Assembly: GCA_001184205.1 (NCBI GenBank)
Contig: LBMP01000001.1
Location: 958,001-1,022,000 of the forward strand
DNA: 64,000 nucleotides
Reading direction: 5' to 3'
Origin: Desulfocarbo indianensis
Lineage (GTDB): Bacteria > Desulfobacterota > Desulfarculia > Desulfarculales > Desulfarculaceae
The notes beneath the pieces were generated by a model. It saw only the letters and a program-made list of their open reading frames with translations. It made no database searches and was not told where the DNA came from. Positions 1 to 8,324 of this stretch are shown here, piece after piece; position 1 is the first letter of the stretch; every line of letters starts with the position of its first letter. Position numbers and translations under genes: made by a program.

Positions 1-31
1 ACATTAATTAATGAGTGGGGGGGCGGGAGGT

Positions 32-622
32 TCAGCCCAGGAGCACCAGGCCGGCCATGAGGCCCATGGGGGTTTCCTGGGGGTCGGCGTCCTTGCCTAT
101 TCTGTTTATGGGCCAGCCCAGGTCCGCGCAAAGCTGGAACACGTTCACCCCCAGGCCGGAAAGGGAAGGCCGCGCCTGATCCGGGAAAAGGCAAGCGCCT
201 TTATGGTCCAGAACCGGGCAAACGCCCTGGCCATCGCAGAACGCCTCCCAGCAGGAGCCGGCGGCCAGGCCATGGGCCTGGGCAAAGCCCAGCTCCAGGG
301 CCAGGCCCTCCAGCCTGGCGGCCAGCCCGTGCACCGCCCGGGCGGTTTGGTGCCTGGCCTGGCTGAGCAGCAGGGCGGTGGGCACGTCGAACTTGAAGGC
401 CAGGGCGCTTTGCTGGCCGGCCAGGAGCGCCTTGAAGCGGGCCGTTGTCATGACGTGGGGGGGGCAGTTGGGGGATTTGCCGTATGCCGGGCAGGTTCCC
501 TGGCCGCAAATTTGGGCCAGGCGCTCCTCCACCAGGATTTGAGAAGCCGACAGGATGGCGGCGGCGTGGGCGCCCAGTTCCAGGGCCTGGGCCATCAGCT
601 TGTCCAGGGCCGTCACGGCCAT
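32..622 (-). CDS. DUF2284 putative metal-binding protein
   Basis: A 196-residue soluble protein whose exact reaction is unknown. The cysteine pattern near residues 38-55 (CGQGTCPAYGKSPNCPPH) is the hallmark of DUF2284 proteins, which are thought to bind metal and are common in anaerobes. A second cysteine group follows (CWEAFCDGQGVCP). I chose the ATG at 622 because GGGAGG lies about 11 bases upstream. The frame stays open further upstream, but that stretch is the terminator and tRNA-Ser gene, so it is not coding. Family assignment is good; function is inferred only at the level of metal binding. Confidence 0.85.
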   Translation of the reverse strand: MAVTALDKLMAQALELGAHAAAILSASQILVEERLAQICGQGTCPAYGKSPNCPPHVMTTARFKALLAGQQSALAFKFDVPTALLLSQARHQTARAVHGLAARLEGLALELGFAQAHGLAAGSCWEAFCDGQGVCPVLDHKGACLFPDQARPSLSGLGVNVFQLCADLGWPINRIGKDADPQETPMGLMAGLVLLG

Positions 623-655
623 TTTATTCCGTCCCTCCCCGCGGGGCCGGCCGCG

Positions 656-688
656 GCCGGCCGCAAAAAAAACCCCGGACGCTGTGCC
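656..688 (-). terminator. Rho-independent terminator of tRNA-Ser
   Basis: On the minus strand a GC-rich hairpin (arms CCCCGGACGC and GCGTCCGGGG around a short loop) is followed by a run of eight T. It lies just downstream of the tRNA-Ser 3' end and upstream of the DUF2284 gene, so it should end the tRNA transcript. Confidence 0.85.
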
Positions 689-710
689 GCGTCCGGGGCG
701 TGAGATCATA

Positions 711-804
711 TGGCGGAGAGAGAGGGATTCGAACCCTCGGTACACCTTTTGGGCGTACACACGATTTCCAGTCGTGCACCTTCGGCCAACTCGGTCATCT
801 CTCC
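711..804 (-). tRNA. tRNA-Ser (anticodon GGA)
   Basis: A 94-base serine tRNA including an encoded CCA end. The acceptor begins GGAGAGA and pairs with TCTCTCC. The anticodon loop reads CTGGAAA (positions 771 to 765), giving anticodon GGA for UCC and UCU codons. The T-loop GGTTCGAATCC is intact and the long variable arm typical of class II tRNAs is present. The gene has its own promoter upstream and a terminator immediately downstream, so it is a single-gene transcription unit. Confidence 0.96.
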
Positions 805-844
805 GATTTGCGCCGTCAAGGGGCCCCTAGCCCCGTCCCACGGA

Positions 845-873
845 GACATACCCGAAAGCGCCACGCCTGTCAA
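845..873 (-). promoter_or_regulatory. Sigma-70-type promoter of tRNA-Ser
   Basis: Minus-strand TTGACA (868-873) and TATGTC (845-850) are separated by exactly 17 bases. The -10 box ends about 40 bases before the tRNA 5' end, a normal leader length for a processed tRNA. Confidence 0.7.
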
Positions 874-969
874 CCGATTGGCGGGCTAAAGTCCAGCGGG
901 AGCCCCATGAATATTGCCCGCTCCCGCCAAAGCGGGAAGGCTCGGGATAAAAATTTGCGCTGGGCCGCC

Positions 970-1293
970 CTAATACCCCAGAAAGCTGGGCGGCGGGGGG
1001 ATGAGATCGCCTTCCTGGGGGGCGTGATGCTCCTCCCAGTAGGATTTAAGCTCGTCCACCCGCTGGGCGGGGATGTCCTTTATGCGGCCCGCCTCGAAAA
1101 TCAGCCAGCTCACCGTGGGCCGCAGGGGCAGGTAGGAAGCCTGGGCCTGGGCCATCACCTCGGGGGCGGGGTATTCCAGGAGCAGATATATCCCGGCCCG
1201 CACCGTGGATAAAAGGTGGTCCATGCGGTCCTCGCCGCGCTCGACGGCGGCGATGGCTTGTTCCAGGTTGTGCCAGGCCACGCTGACGTCCAT
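970..1293 (-). CDS. Hypothetical protein, 107 aa
   Basis: I do not recognise a family. The start at 1293 follows a good GGAGG site seven bases away. The protein is soluble, without signal peptide or membrane segment. It has an acidic, helical first half (LEQAIAAVERGEDRMDHLL) and a proline-rich end (PPPPSFLGY). It stands alone between the tRNA-Ser promoter and the divergently transcribed trmJ-like gene, so the context gives no functional hint. Confidence 0.6.
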   Translation of the reverse strand: MDVSVAWHNLEQAIAAVERGEDRMDHLLSTVRAGIYLLLEYPAPEVMAQAQASYLPLRPTVSWLIFEAGRIKDIPAQRVDELKSYWEEHHAPQEGDLIPPPPSFLGY

Positions 1294-1406
1294 GGCAGGT
1301 CCTCCAGGTTGGAAAAGGGCGCGAAACAATTATGCCACAACCAGCCTCAAGGGCAAGGCCCGGCGGAACCTTGCCCCGGGCCGCGATCCCGGTTATGCTT
1401 GCGGCC

Positions 1407-2159
1407 ATGCTGGATAGATTGGCGCAGCTAAAGATAATCTTGGTAAGGCCCCGTTTCCCGGAGAATATCGGGGCCGCGGCCCGGGCGGTGGCCAACATGG
1501 GCCTGGGCGGCTTGGCCGTGGTGAGCCCGGAGCGGCTGTGGCCCGAGCCCATGGCCCGCCTGGCCTCCAGTTGCGGGGTGAAGGTCCTGGCCGATTTGGA
1601 GGTCTGCCAGAGCCTGGACCAGGCCCTGGCCGATTGCACCGCGGCCATGGCCACCACCGCCCGCCGGGGGCGCGACCGGGGCCAGTTGCTCACGCCGCGC
1701 CTGGCCGCGCCGCGTCTGTTGCAATGGGCGGAGCAGGGCAGGGTGGGCCTGGTGTTCGGGCCGGAGGACCGGGGGCTCACCACCCAGGAGCTGGACGCCT
1801 GCATGATAAGCGTGTGCATCCCCACCACCGTTGATTCATCGCTCAACCTGGCCCAGGCCGTGGTGGTGCTGGCCTATGAACTGCGCATGGCCGCCTTGGA
1901 GGCCCAGGCCGCCCAGGAGGCCACGCCCAAGATCAGCGCCCGGCGCCAGCCGGCGGGCATGGACGAGATGGCCGCCCTGCACCAGCATTTGAAAGAGGCG
2001 CTGGCCGCCATGGACGTGATCCTGCCCGACAACCCCGACCATTTTTACCGGCCTATAAAGAACGTGCTGGAAAGGGCCCGTCCCAGCTCCAGGGAGGTGA
2101 GGGCCTTGCACGGCATCGCCCGCCAGGGCCTTTGGCTGAGCCGCCACCGCGGCAAATGA
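1407..2159 (+). CDS. trmJ: TrmJ-like tRNA/rRNA ribose 2'-O-methyltransferase
   Basis: A 250-residue SpoU/TrmD-fold (SPOUT) methyltransferase that should methylate ribose 2'-OH using S-adenosylmethionine. The three SpoU motifs are visible: motif I VRPRFPENIGAAARA near residue 11, motif II FGPEDRGLT, and motif III SLNLAQAVVVLAYEL. The C-terminal tail of about 80 residues with a conserved helical region (FYRPIKNVLERARPS) matches the TrmJ/LasT subgroup, whose target is position 32 of tRNA. No strong ribosome site marks the start. An in-frame ATG at 1395 is possible, but 1407 begins right at the conserved domain. Confidence 0.88.
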   Translation: MLDRLAQLKIILVRPRFPENIGAAARAVANMGLGGLAVVSPERLWPEPMARLASSCGVKVLADLEVCQSLDQALADCTAAMATTARRGRDRGQLLTPRLAAPRLLQWAEQGRVGLVFGPEDRGLTTQELDACMISVCIPTTVDSSLNLAQAVVVLAYELRMAALEAQAAQEATPKISARRQPAGMDEMAALHQHLKEALAAMDVILPDNPDHFYRPIKNVLERARPSSREVRALHGIARQGLWLSRHRGK

Positions 2160-2270
2160 GCGGCTATATAACATATTGACTGCTGATATCAGGCATTTGA
2201 GGCCGCCCGCCGCTTTGCGGGATAAAGGGGCTGACAAAAACTAAAAGATGGGATATATAAACCGTGGAGG

Positions 2271-2306
2271 GCGGCCAGGGCGAAGGGCCGCTCTTTCGTG
2301 TTTTTT
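2271..2306 (+). terminator. Possible terminator downstream of the trmJ-like gene
   Basis: Arms GCGGCC and GGCCGC flank a nine-base loop. They are followed by a T-rich tract that ends in six T. It lies about 110 bases after the methyltransferase stop. The rest of the 2160-2497 gap holds the promoter and operator of the next gene and no convincing coding region. Confidence 0.45.
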
Positions 2307-2400
2307 AAGCCAGTTGGAGCGGGCGGGTTCTGGAGGGAGCGCCCGCGGGTCAGACAAGCCGGCGTTATATGAATGGAATTCATTTTATATAAAAAAAGCG

Positions 2401-2429
2401 TTGACAGGTTTGCGGGGCCGTGTTACGCC
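2401..2429 (+). promoter_or_regulatory. Promoter of the TetR/FadR-like regulator
   Basis: A perfect TTGACA (2401-2406) is followed after 17 bases by TACGCC (2424-2429). The latter is preceded by TG at 2421-2422, so this would be an extended -10 promoter with a weak hexamer. The FadR-like operator starts two bases downstream, exactly where a bound repressor would block initiation. Confidence 0.55.
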
Positions 2430-2430
2430 T

Positions 2431-2452
2431 TGAATGAATAATCATTCATTCA
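2431..2452 (+). promoter_or_regulatory. FadR/TetR-type palindromic operator
   Basis: The inverted repeat TGAATGAATAATCATTCA (2431-2448), extended to 2452 by TTCA, matches the published Bacillus FadR (YsiA) operator consensus TGAATGAMTANTCATTCA at every position. It sits between the promoter and the start of a TetR-family gene that precedes etfBA. Autoregulation by an acyl-CoA-responsive repressor is the natural inference. Confidence 0.75.
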
Positions 2453-2497
2453 CGTGCGGCTCCCGCCCGCGGGCGGGCCGGCAAGGAATTAAGCGCA

Positions 2498-3115
2498 GTG
2501 AAAAAAGACAGCAGACGCTCCGGAGATAAACATCGGCGCATAATTCAGGCGGCGGTCAAGGTTTTCGCTAAGAATGGTTTTTACAATTCCAAGGTTAGCG
2601 AAATAGCCCGGGCCGCCAAGGTGGCTGACGGCACTATATATTTGTACTTTCAAAACAAGGATGATATTCTCATACGCCTGTTCGAGGAGGAGATGGCCGC
2701 CATCCTCCAGAAGATGACCGAGGAGATCAACCGGGCAAGCGAACCGGCTGAAAAGCTGAAGCGTTTCGCCTTGGCTCATCTAAAGCTGGTGGAGGAGAAT
2801 CAGGAACTGGCCGAAATAATTCAAGTGGAAGTTCGCCAGTCCTCCAAGTTCATGAAGGAGTATGACAACCCCCAGTTTCAGGAATATCTCAATCTCATCT
2901 CCGGCATAATCCGCGAAGGCCAGGCCCAAGGCGTTTTTCGCCCGGAAATCGAGCCGGGGGTTTTCAAACGCGCCTTTTTCGGGGCCTTGGATGAGATGAG
3001 CCGTTACTGGGTCTTGAGCCTGGCCCGCAAATACTCCATAACCAGGGCGGCCGAGGAGATTTCCGGCTTTTTCTTGGACGGCGTGCTGTCGCCTCCCAAG
3101 GCGCCGGCTGAATAA
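2498..3115 (+). CDS. TetR-family regulator, FadR-like
   Basis: A 205-residue transcriptional repressor. Residues 10-60 form the TetR DNA-binding domain, with the typical IIQAAVKVFAKNGF helix and recognition segment VADGTIYLYFQNKDDIL. The C-terminal half is helical and resembles the acyl-CoA-binding FadR/YsiA group. GTG is the start. A FadR-consensus operator lies 46 bases upstream and etfB starts 90 bases downstream on the same strand. I therefore infer that it represses itself and the ETF operon until long-chain acyl-CoA is present; the ligand is not proven by sequence. Confidence 0.85.
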   Translation: MKKDSRRSGDKHRRIIQAAVKVFAKNGFYNSKVSEIARAAKVADGTIYLYFQNKDDILIRLFEEEMAAILQKMTEEINRASEPAEKLKRFALAHLKLVEENQELAEIIQVEVRQSSKFMKEYDNPQFQEYLNLISGIIREGQAQGVFRPEIEPGVFKRAFFGALDEMSRYWVLSLARKYSITRAAEEISGFFLDGVLSPPKAPAE

Positions 3116-3205
3116 AAAGGTATTGATCGCCGGCCGCTACGGCTGGCTTTGCGGCTTACCAAGGGACACCCCGTTCCAGCAGCGCTAAGGAAAGGAGGGG
3201 CATAA

Positions 3206-3976
3206 GTGAATCTAGTGGTGTGCATCAAGCAGGTGCCGGACACCGAAACCCAGATCAAGGTGGGCGCCGACGGCAAGAGCATCAATATGGATGATATCAA
3301 ATGGGTCATGAACCCCTACGATGAATTCGGCGTGGAAGAGGCCTTGCGCATCAAGGCCGACAAAGGCGGCGATGTGATCGTGGTGGGCGCGGGCCCCAAA
3401 CGCGTCACCGAGGCCTTGCGCACCGCCCTGGCCATGGGCGCCGACAAGGCCATCCTTATTGAAGATGAGGGTCTCTACGGAGCCGACCCCATTTTCGTGG
3501 GCAAGCTCCTGGCCAAGGCCATCGAGCCCCTGAACCCGGACATCGTATTCTTCGGCCAGCGCGCGGTGGACGACGATTGCGGCCTGGCCTCCAGCTCCGT
3601 GGCCGAGGCCCTGGGCATGCCCCAGCTGGCCGTGATCGTCAAGCAGGAGCTCGACGGCGACACCATCAAGGTGCAGCGTCCCGTCGAGGGCCAGACCAAC
3701 GTGCTCTCGACCAAGCTGCCGGTGTGCCTCACCGCCCAGAAGGGCCTCAACGAGCCGCGCTACGCCTCCCTGCCCGGCATCATGAAAGCCAAGAAAAAGC
3801 CCCTCGAGGTGAAAACCTTGGCCGATCTGGGCGTGGAGCGCGACGACAAGATCGAGATCGCGGCCATCAATCCCCCGCCTGAGCGCGCGCCGGGCAAGGT
3901 CATCCAGGGCGAAACCCCCGAGGAACTGGCCGTCAACCTGGCCAAGGCCCTGCGCGAGGAAGCCAAGGTCATCTAG
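3206..3976 (+). CDS. etfB: Electron transfer flavoprotein beta subunit
   Basis: A 256-residue EtfB, the AMP- or FAD-binding small subunit of the heterodimer that accepts electrons from acyl-CoA dehydrogenases. It begins MNLVVCIKQVPDTE, the family's standard N-terminus, and carries the conserved FFGQRAVDDDCG region and the recognition-loop area near residues 185-205. The start is GTG behind a strong AAGGAGGGG site. etfA follows after 57 bases with its own ribosome site, so the two are one operon, probably controlled by the upstream FadR-like regulator. Confidence 0.95.
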   Translation: MNLVVCIKQVPDTETQIKVGADGKSINMDDIKWVMNPYDEFGVEEALRIKADKGGDVIVVGAGPKRVTEALRTALAMGADKAILIEDEGLYGADPIFVGKLLAKAIEPLNPDIVFFGQRAVDDDCGLASSSVAEALGMPQLAVIVKQELDGDTIKVQRPVEGQTNVLSTKLPVCLTAQKGLNEPRYASLPGIMKAKKKPLEVKTLADLGVERDDKIEIAAINPPPERAPGKVIQGETPEELAVNLAKALREEAKVI

Positions 3977-4033
3977 GACCATGGCTGCAGCGACGATGCG
4001 AGGAATACATCTTCCGGGAAGGAGTTTTTAGAT

Positions 4034-4999
4034 ATGGCGGGTGTTTGGATTATCGCGGAGCACCGGGACGGCGACTTCCGCAAGGTTACCTTCGAGGCGG
4101 CCAGCGCGGCCAAGACCGTGGCCGACGAGTTGGGTGCCGAGGTCGTGGCCGTGGTGCTGGGCAAGGGACTCAAGGACAAATGCGGCGAACTGGGCAAATA
4201 CGGCGTGGCCAAAGTCCTTTACGCCGAAAACGACGCTTTTGAATACTACACCGCCGACGCTTACGCCGAGGCGGTGGCGGCCCTGGCCAAGGAGCAGGCT
4301 CCGGCGGCCATCATTTTCGGGGCCAGCATGCAGGGCAAGGACCTGGCCGGCCGCCTGGCCGCCAAGCTCGACGTGGGCGCGGCGGTGGATTGCACCGGAC
4401 TGGCCGTGGAAGGCGGCCGCTTGAAGGCCACCAGGCCCATATACGCGGGCAAGGTCTACGCCGACGTGCTGCTCAAGGCCGATCCCCAGGTGGTCACCCT
4501 GCGGCCCAACGTGTTCGACGTGAAAGAAGCGGGCGGCGACGCCGCGGTGGAAGAGGTCTCGCCGGCGGTGAGCGAGCCCAGGGTGAAGCTGGAAGAGGTG
4601 GTCAAGGAGGCCGAGGGCAAGGTGGAGCTGACCGAGGCCACCATCATCGTCTCCGGCGGCCGCGGCATGAAAGAGCCCGACAACTTCAAGATACTCGAGG
4701 AATTGGCCGGCGTGCTCAAGGCGGCGGTGGGCGCCAGCCGTTCGGCGGTGGACGCCGGTTGGCGTCCCCACGGCGACCAAGTGGGCCAGACCGGCAAGGT
4801 GGTGACCCCCAACTGCTACATCGCTTGCGGCATTTCCGGGGCCATCCAGCACCTGGCGGGCATGGGCTCCTCCAAGGTCATCGTGGCCATCAACAAGGAC
4901 CCCGACGCGCCCATTCACTCCAAGGCCGATTTCAGCGTGGTGGCCGATCTCTTCGACATCGTGCCCAACCTGACCGAGGAGTGCAAGAAGGCTGGCTAG
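4034..4999 (+). CDS. etfA: Electron transfer flavoprotein alpha subunit
   Basis: A 321-residue EtfA that partners EtfB and passes electrons from acyl-CoA dehydrogenation towards the membrane or a redox enzyme. The C-terminal FAD-binding domain is clear ([19 protein letters not shown], then [13 protein letters not shown] and [15 protein letters not shown]). No N-terminal ferredoxin domain is present, so this is the simple form rather than the ferredoxin-fused version of some anaerobes. The ribosome site AAGGAG precedes the ATG, and a hairpin terminator follows, ending the operon. Confidence 0.95.
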   Translation: MAGVWIIAEHRDGDFRKVTFEAASAAKTVADELGAEVVAVVLGKGLKDKCGELGKYGVAKVLYAENDAFEYYTADAYAEAVAALAKEQAPAAIIFGASMQGKDLAGRLAAKLDVGAAVDCTGLAVEGGRLKATRPIYAGKVYADVLLKADPQVVTLRPNVFDVKEAGGDAAVEEVSPAVSEPRVKLEEVVKEAEGKVELTEATIIVSGGRGMKEPDNFKILEELAGVLKAAVGASRSAVDAGWRPHGDQVGQTGKVVTPNCYIACGISGAIQHLAGMGSSKVIVAINKDPDAPIHSKADFSVVADLFDIVPNLTEECKKAG

Positions 5000-5061
5000 G
5001 GCTCCAGGCTTCAACCGGCCGGGAAGGGGCATTGACCGCTCCCGGACCGGACTACATAAAT

Positions 5062-5105
5062 GAACCCGCGACGCCGGTTTTCCGGAGCCGCGGGTTCGTC
5101 TTTTA
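5062..5105 (+). terminator. Terminator of the etfBA operon
   Basis: Arms GAACCCGCG (5062-5070) and CGCGGGTTC (5089-5097) pair perfectly and are followed by GTCTTTT. It lies about 60 bases past the etfA stop. Confidence 0.7.
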
Positions 5106-5226
5106 TGGCCGTTATACCCGGCTGTGTTATTATTTGCGGAGTTTTTGGGTCCAAAACGGGCGGTCAAGGGGGCGGCGAGCCCCTTTCTGGTGGGATCGGG
5201 CAAATCAAACCCGTGGAGAAAAGCCA

Positions 5227-5991
5227 ATGTGGGATCAGCATCTCAAGGGACGCCGGATCGGCTTGCGCGCGGGCCGCGAGGCCTTCAACCCCGCCCTGCC
5301 CAGCCTGCTCATGATCCACGGCTCCGGCGGCGACAAGGACGCCTGGCGCTCCCAGTTCGGCGGACTGAAGGGCGTCAACGCGGCGGCCATCGACCTGCCC
5401 GGACACGGCGACACGCCGGGGCCCGCCATGGCCAAGGTGGAAGATTACGCCGCCTGGCTGGCCCGGTTCATCGCTTCCGGTCCGCTCAGGCCGGTGCTTT
5501 TGGGCCATTCCCTGGGCGGGGCCGTCGCCCAGATGCTGGCCCTGAGCGACCCCGCCCTCATCAAGGGCCTGATACTGGTGGGCACCGGCAGCCGCCTGCG
5601 GGTGCTGCCCGCCATTTTGGAGGGCGTCATCTCCGACCACCAGGCCACGGCCAAGCTAATCGTGCAATACGCCTACGCCGAGGGGGCGGACCCCGGGTCC
5701 CTCCAGCGCGGCTTGGAGGAGATGCTGCTGCGGCCGCCCCAGCTGCTGCACGGCGATTTCAGCGCTTGCAACGCCTTTGACGTGAGCGCCAGGCTGGGCG
5801 AGATCAAGGCGCCCACCCTCATGATCGTGGGGGCGGGCGACAAGCTGACCCCTCCCAAGTACAGTCAGTTCCTGGCCCAGGGCATCGCCGGCTCGCGGGT
5901 TGAGGTCATCGAGGGGGCCGGCCACATGGTGGCCCTGGAAAAGCCCCAGGCCTTCAACCGGGCGGTGCTGGATTTCATGGCCGGGATATAA
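5227..5991 (+). CDS. Alpha/beta-fold hydrolase
   Basis: A 254-residue soluble alpha/beta hydrolase; the substrate is unknown. The oxyanion region HGSGGDKDAW follows the first strand. The nucleophile elbow is GHSLGG near residue 99, the acid is in VGAGDKLTPP, and the histidine is in GAGHMV near residue 236, so the full catalytic triad is present. The start at 5227 is preceded by GTGGAGAA. It stands alone between the etf terminator and a separate operon, so esterase, thioesterase or lipase-like roles remain open. Confidence 0.85.
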   Translation: MWDQHLKGRRIGLRAGREAFNPALPSLLMIHGSGGDKDAWRSQFGGLKGVNAAAIDLPGHGDTPGPAMAKVEDYAAWLARFIASGPLRPVLLGHSLGGAVAQMLALSDPALIKGLILVGTGSRLRVLPAILEGVISDHQATAKLIVQYAYAEGADPGSLQRGLEEMLLRPPQLLHGDFSACNAFDVSARLGEIKAPTLMIVGAGDKLTPPKYSQFLAQGIAGSRVEVIEGAGHMVALEKPQAFNRAVLDFMAGI

Positions 5992-6163
5992 GCCGGATAG
6001 AGCGCCCCGGAGCGCGATAGGGGGGGCGGCGCTGGCCCTATATTCCCCTCTTGTCTTATCCCGCCGAGTATCCTACATATAAACGGAGCCGCTCGTGATA
6101 ACGGCCGGCTTTGAATCGGCCGGATTGGCGGTCATACTAGGGGCAGAAGAGAGAGGGAACACC

Positions 6164-6361
6164 ATGACCGACGAACCTAAGAAGAAACTGCCCGGAGATT
6201 TCGACACCACCGCTGAGTTGTGGGACCGCATAGCCGACGACGTGGCCCTGCGCGGCACGCCCTGCTTCGACACGGTGGAGGATCTGCTCAAAGATTCCTG
6301 CGAGGCCCAGACCGGGGCGGAAGAAGATGGCCGGCCGCCCGTCGCGAAAGGCCGGCCATGA
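6164..6361 (+). CDS. Small acidic hypothetical protein, 65 aa
   Basis: I do not recognise this protein. It is polar, starts MTDEPKKKLPGDFD and contains one cysteine pair far apart. The ribosome site GAGAGGG precedes the ATG. Its stop overlaps the start of the CoA-transferase/GNAT gene in an ATGA junction, so the two are translationally coupled. That makes a partner or regulatory role for the CoA-transferase likely, but this is inference only. Confidence 0.65.
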   Translation: MTDEPKKKLPGDFDTTAELWDRIADDVALRGTPCFDTVEDLLKDSCEAQTGAEEDGRPPVAKGRP

Positions 6362-8298
6362 ACTGGCGGGAGTATTACCGCGAACATTCCATGACCGCCT
6401 CCGAGGCCCTCAAGCTGTTGCGCTCGGGCAGCAGGATATTCCTGGGCTCGGCCTGCGGAGAGCCCCAATACCTGGCCCGCTCCCTGGCCGAGGCGGCCGG
6501 CACCCTCAGCGACGTGGAGGTGATCCAGGCCATAAGCCTTTCCCAGGATCAATACGCCCAGACCAAGTACGCCGACGCCTTCCGCCCCAAGAAGCTCTTC
6601 GTGGCCGCCGGAGCGCGCCAGGCCGTGGCCGAGGGCCGGGCCGAGTTCATGCCGCTGTATCTCTCCGACGTGCCCCGCCTGATCAGCGAGGGCGGCATCT
6701 CCCTGGACGCGGCCCTGATCCAGGTGAGCCCGCCGGACGAGCACGGCTGCGTGAGCCTGGGGGTTTCGGTGGACGTGGTGGTGGACGCGGTGGAGCAGGC
6801 CAGGGTGGTGATCGCCCAGGTAAACCCCCGCATGCCCCGCACCCTGGGCGAGGGGTTCCTGAGGGTGGAGCAGTTGGACGCCATCGTGGAATACGACGAG
6901 CCGCTCCTTAGCTTCCAGATGCCCGAGCCCAACGAAACCGCCCTGGAGGTGGCGCGCCAGGTGGCCAAGCTGATTCCCAACGGGGCCACCATCCATTTGG
7001 GCTTGGGCCAACTGCCCCAGGCCGCCCTGCGCTTTCTCAAGGACCGCCGGAACCTGGGGGTGCATTCCGATCTTCTGACCGAGGGCTTCGTGGACCTGGC
7101 CGAGGCCGGGGTCATCACCGGGGCCAACAAGACCCTGCACCCCTACCGCATGGTGGCCTCCTTTTGCCTGGGCACCGAGCGCCTGTTCAAGTTTACCCAC
7201 AACAACCCCCAGGTCACCCTCTTGCCGGTGCGCTACACCAACGATCCCGAGGTGATCGCCCGCAACCGCCGCATGATAACCGTGCACGAGGCGGTGGAGG
7301 TGGATTTGACCGGCCAGGTCTGCGCCGACGTGGTGGGCGCCAGGGTCTACGCCGGCCTGGGCGGCATGGTGGACTTCATGCGGGGGGCGGCCCGCAGCCA
7401 TGGCGGCCTGAGCGTGGTGGCGCTCACCAGCACCGGGCCCGACGGCCAGAGCCGCATCCGCCCGGCGTTCAACGCCGGGGCCGGGGTGCTGGTGACCAGG
7501 GCCGGGGTGCGCACCGTGGTCACCGAATACGGCGCGGCCTATCTGCACGGCCTCAGCATCAGCGAGCGCGCGGTGGCGCTCATCGACATCGCCCATCCCA
7601 ACCACCGGGACTGGCTCTTGTCCCAGGCCAAGGAGATGGGCATCATACGCTCCGACTCCATGCTGGCTCCCCTGTTCACCGGGGTCTACCCCGAGGAGTA
7701 CGAGACCACCATCACCCTGCGGGACGGCACCGAGGTGTTCATGCGTCCGGTCAAGCCCATAGACGAGCGCATGGTGCAGGAGTTCTTCTATTCCATGAGC
7801 GACCGGGAGGTCTACTACCGCTTCCTGCATTCCATCAAGGCGTTTCCCCGCAAGGACATGCAGCGCATGGTCAACGTGGACTATCACCGGGAGATGAGCG
7901 TGCTGGCCCTGGTGGGGGAATTCGGCAAGCAGGAGGTGGCCGGCCTGGGGCGCTACGTCCTGGACGGGGCCGAATACCCCGAAGTGGATTTCGCGGTATT
8001 GGAGAAATTCCAGGGCAAGGGCCTGGGCCGGGTGATCATGGAGTTCATCTCCAAGATGGCCAAGGACCGGGGCTTCAAGGGCATTCACGCGGTGGTCATG
8101 AGCGACAACCAGGCCAGCCTGCACATCATCACCCATCTGGGCTACGCGGTGACCGGTTTGATGGGCCAGGGCGTCATAGAGGCCAAGGTGCATTTCGACC
8201 GGCCCGTGGAGGAACCCACCGTTGAACTAAAATACGAAGGCTACGAGCACCTTTCGGGCTCCGGCCGAAAGAAAGAGGAGCCGCTCACCAGAATATAA
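6358..8298 (+). CDS. Acetyl-CoA hydrolase/CoA-transferase fused to GNAT acetyltransferase
   Basis: A 646-residue two-domain protein. Residues 1 to about 430 are a class I CoA-transferase of the acetyl-CoA hydrolase / 4-hydroxybutyrate CoA-transferase type. The probable catalytic glutamate is in AVEVDLTGQV, with the AGLGGMVDFMRGA loop and VVTEYGAAYLHG after it. Residues from about 455 to 620 form a GNAT domain with the acetyl-CoA loop KFQGKGLGRVI. The ATG overlaps the stop of the small upstream gene. The enzyme could exchange CoA between short acids while the GNAT domain acetylates a target or senses acetyl-CoA; the joint role is inferred. Confidence 0.9.
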   Translation: MNWREYYREHSMTASEALKLLRSGSRIFLGSACGEPQYLARSLAEAAGTLSDVEVIQAISLSQDQYAQTKYADAFRPKKLFVAAGARQAVAEGRAEFMPLYLSDVPRLISEGGISLDAALIQVSPPDEHGCVSLGVSVDVVVDAVEQARVVIAQVNPRMPRTLGEGFLRVEQLDAIVEYDEPLLSFQMPEPNETALEVARQVAKLIPNGATIHLGLGQLPQAALRFLKDRRNLGVHSDLLTEGFVDLAEAGVITGANKTLHPYRMVASFCLGTERLFKFTHNNPQVTLLPVRYTNDPEVIARNRRMITVHEAVEVDLTGQVCADVVGARVYAGLGGMVDFMRGAARSHGGLSVVALTSTGPDGQSRIRPAFNAGAGVLVTRAGVRTVVTEYGAAYLHGLSISERAVALIDIAHPNHRDWLLSQAKEMGIIRSDSMLAPLFTGVYPEEYETTITLRDGTEVFMRPVKPIDERMVQEFFYSMSDREVYYRFLHSIKAFPRKDMQRMVNVDYHREMSVLALVGEFGKQEVAGLGRYVLDGAEYPEVDFAVLEKFQGKGLGRVIMEFISKMAKDRGFKGIHAVVMSDNQASLHIITHLGYAVTGLMGQGVIEAKVHFDRPVEEPTVELKYEGYEHLSGSGRKKEEPLTRI

Positions 8299-8324
8299 GC
8301 CATCCGCGCAACAAGGAGGGGAAA

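Noticed and set aside
623-760. In-frame upstream extension of the DUF2284 protein
   Set aside because: The extension reads through the tRNA-Ser terminator and the tRNA itself (giving RGFESLSLR, a typical tRNA T-arm artefact); the good ribosome site is at 622.
6073-8193. 706-codon open frame on the minus strand
   Set aside because: It is antisense to the CoA-transferase/GNAT gene, which has clear family motifs. The open frame is a by-product of high GC and is full of His, Gly and Gln runs.
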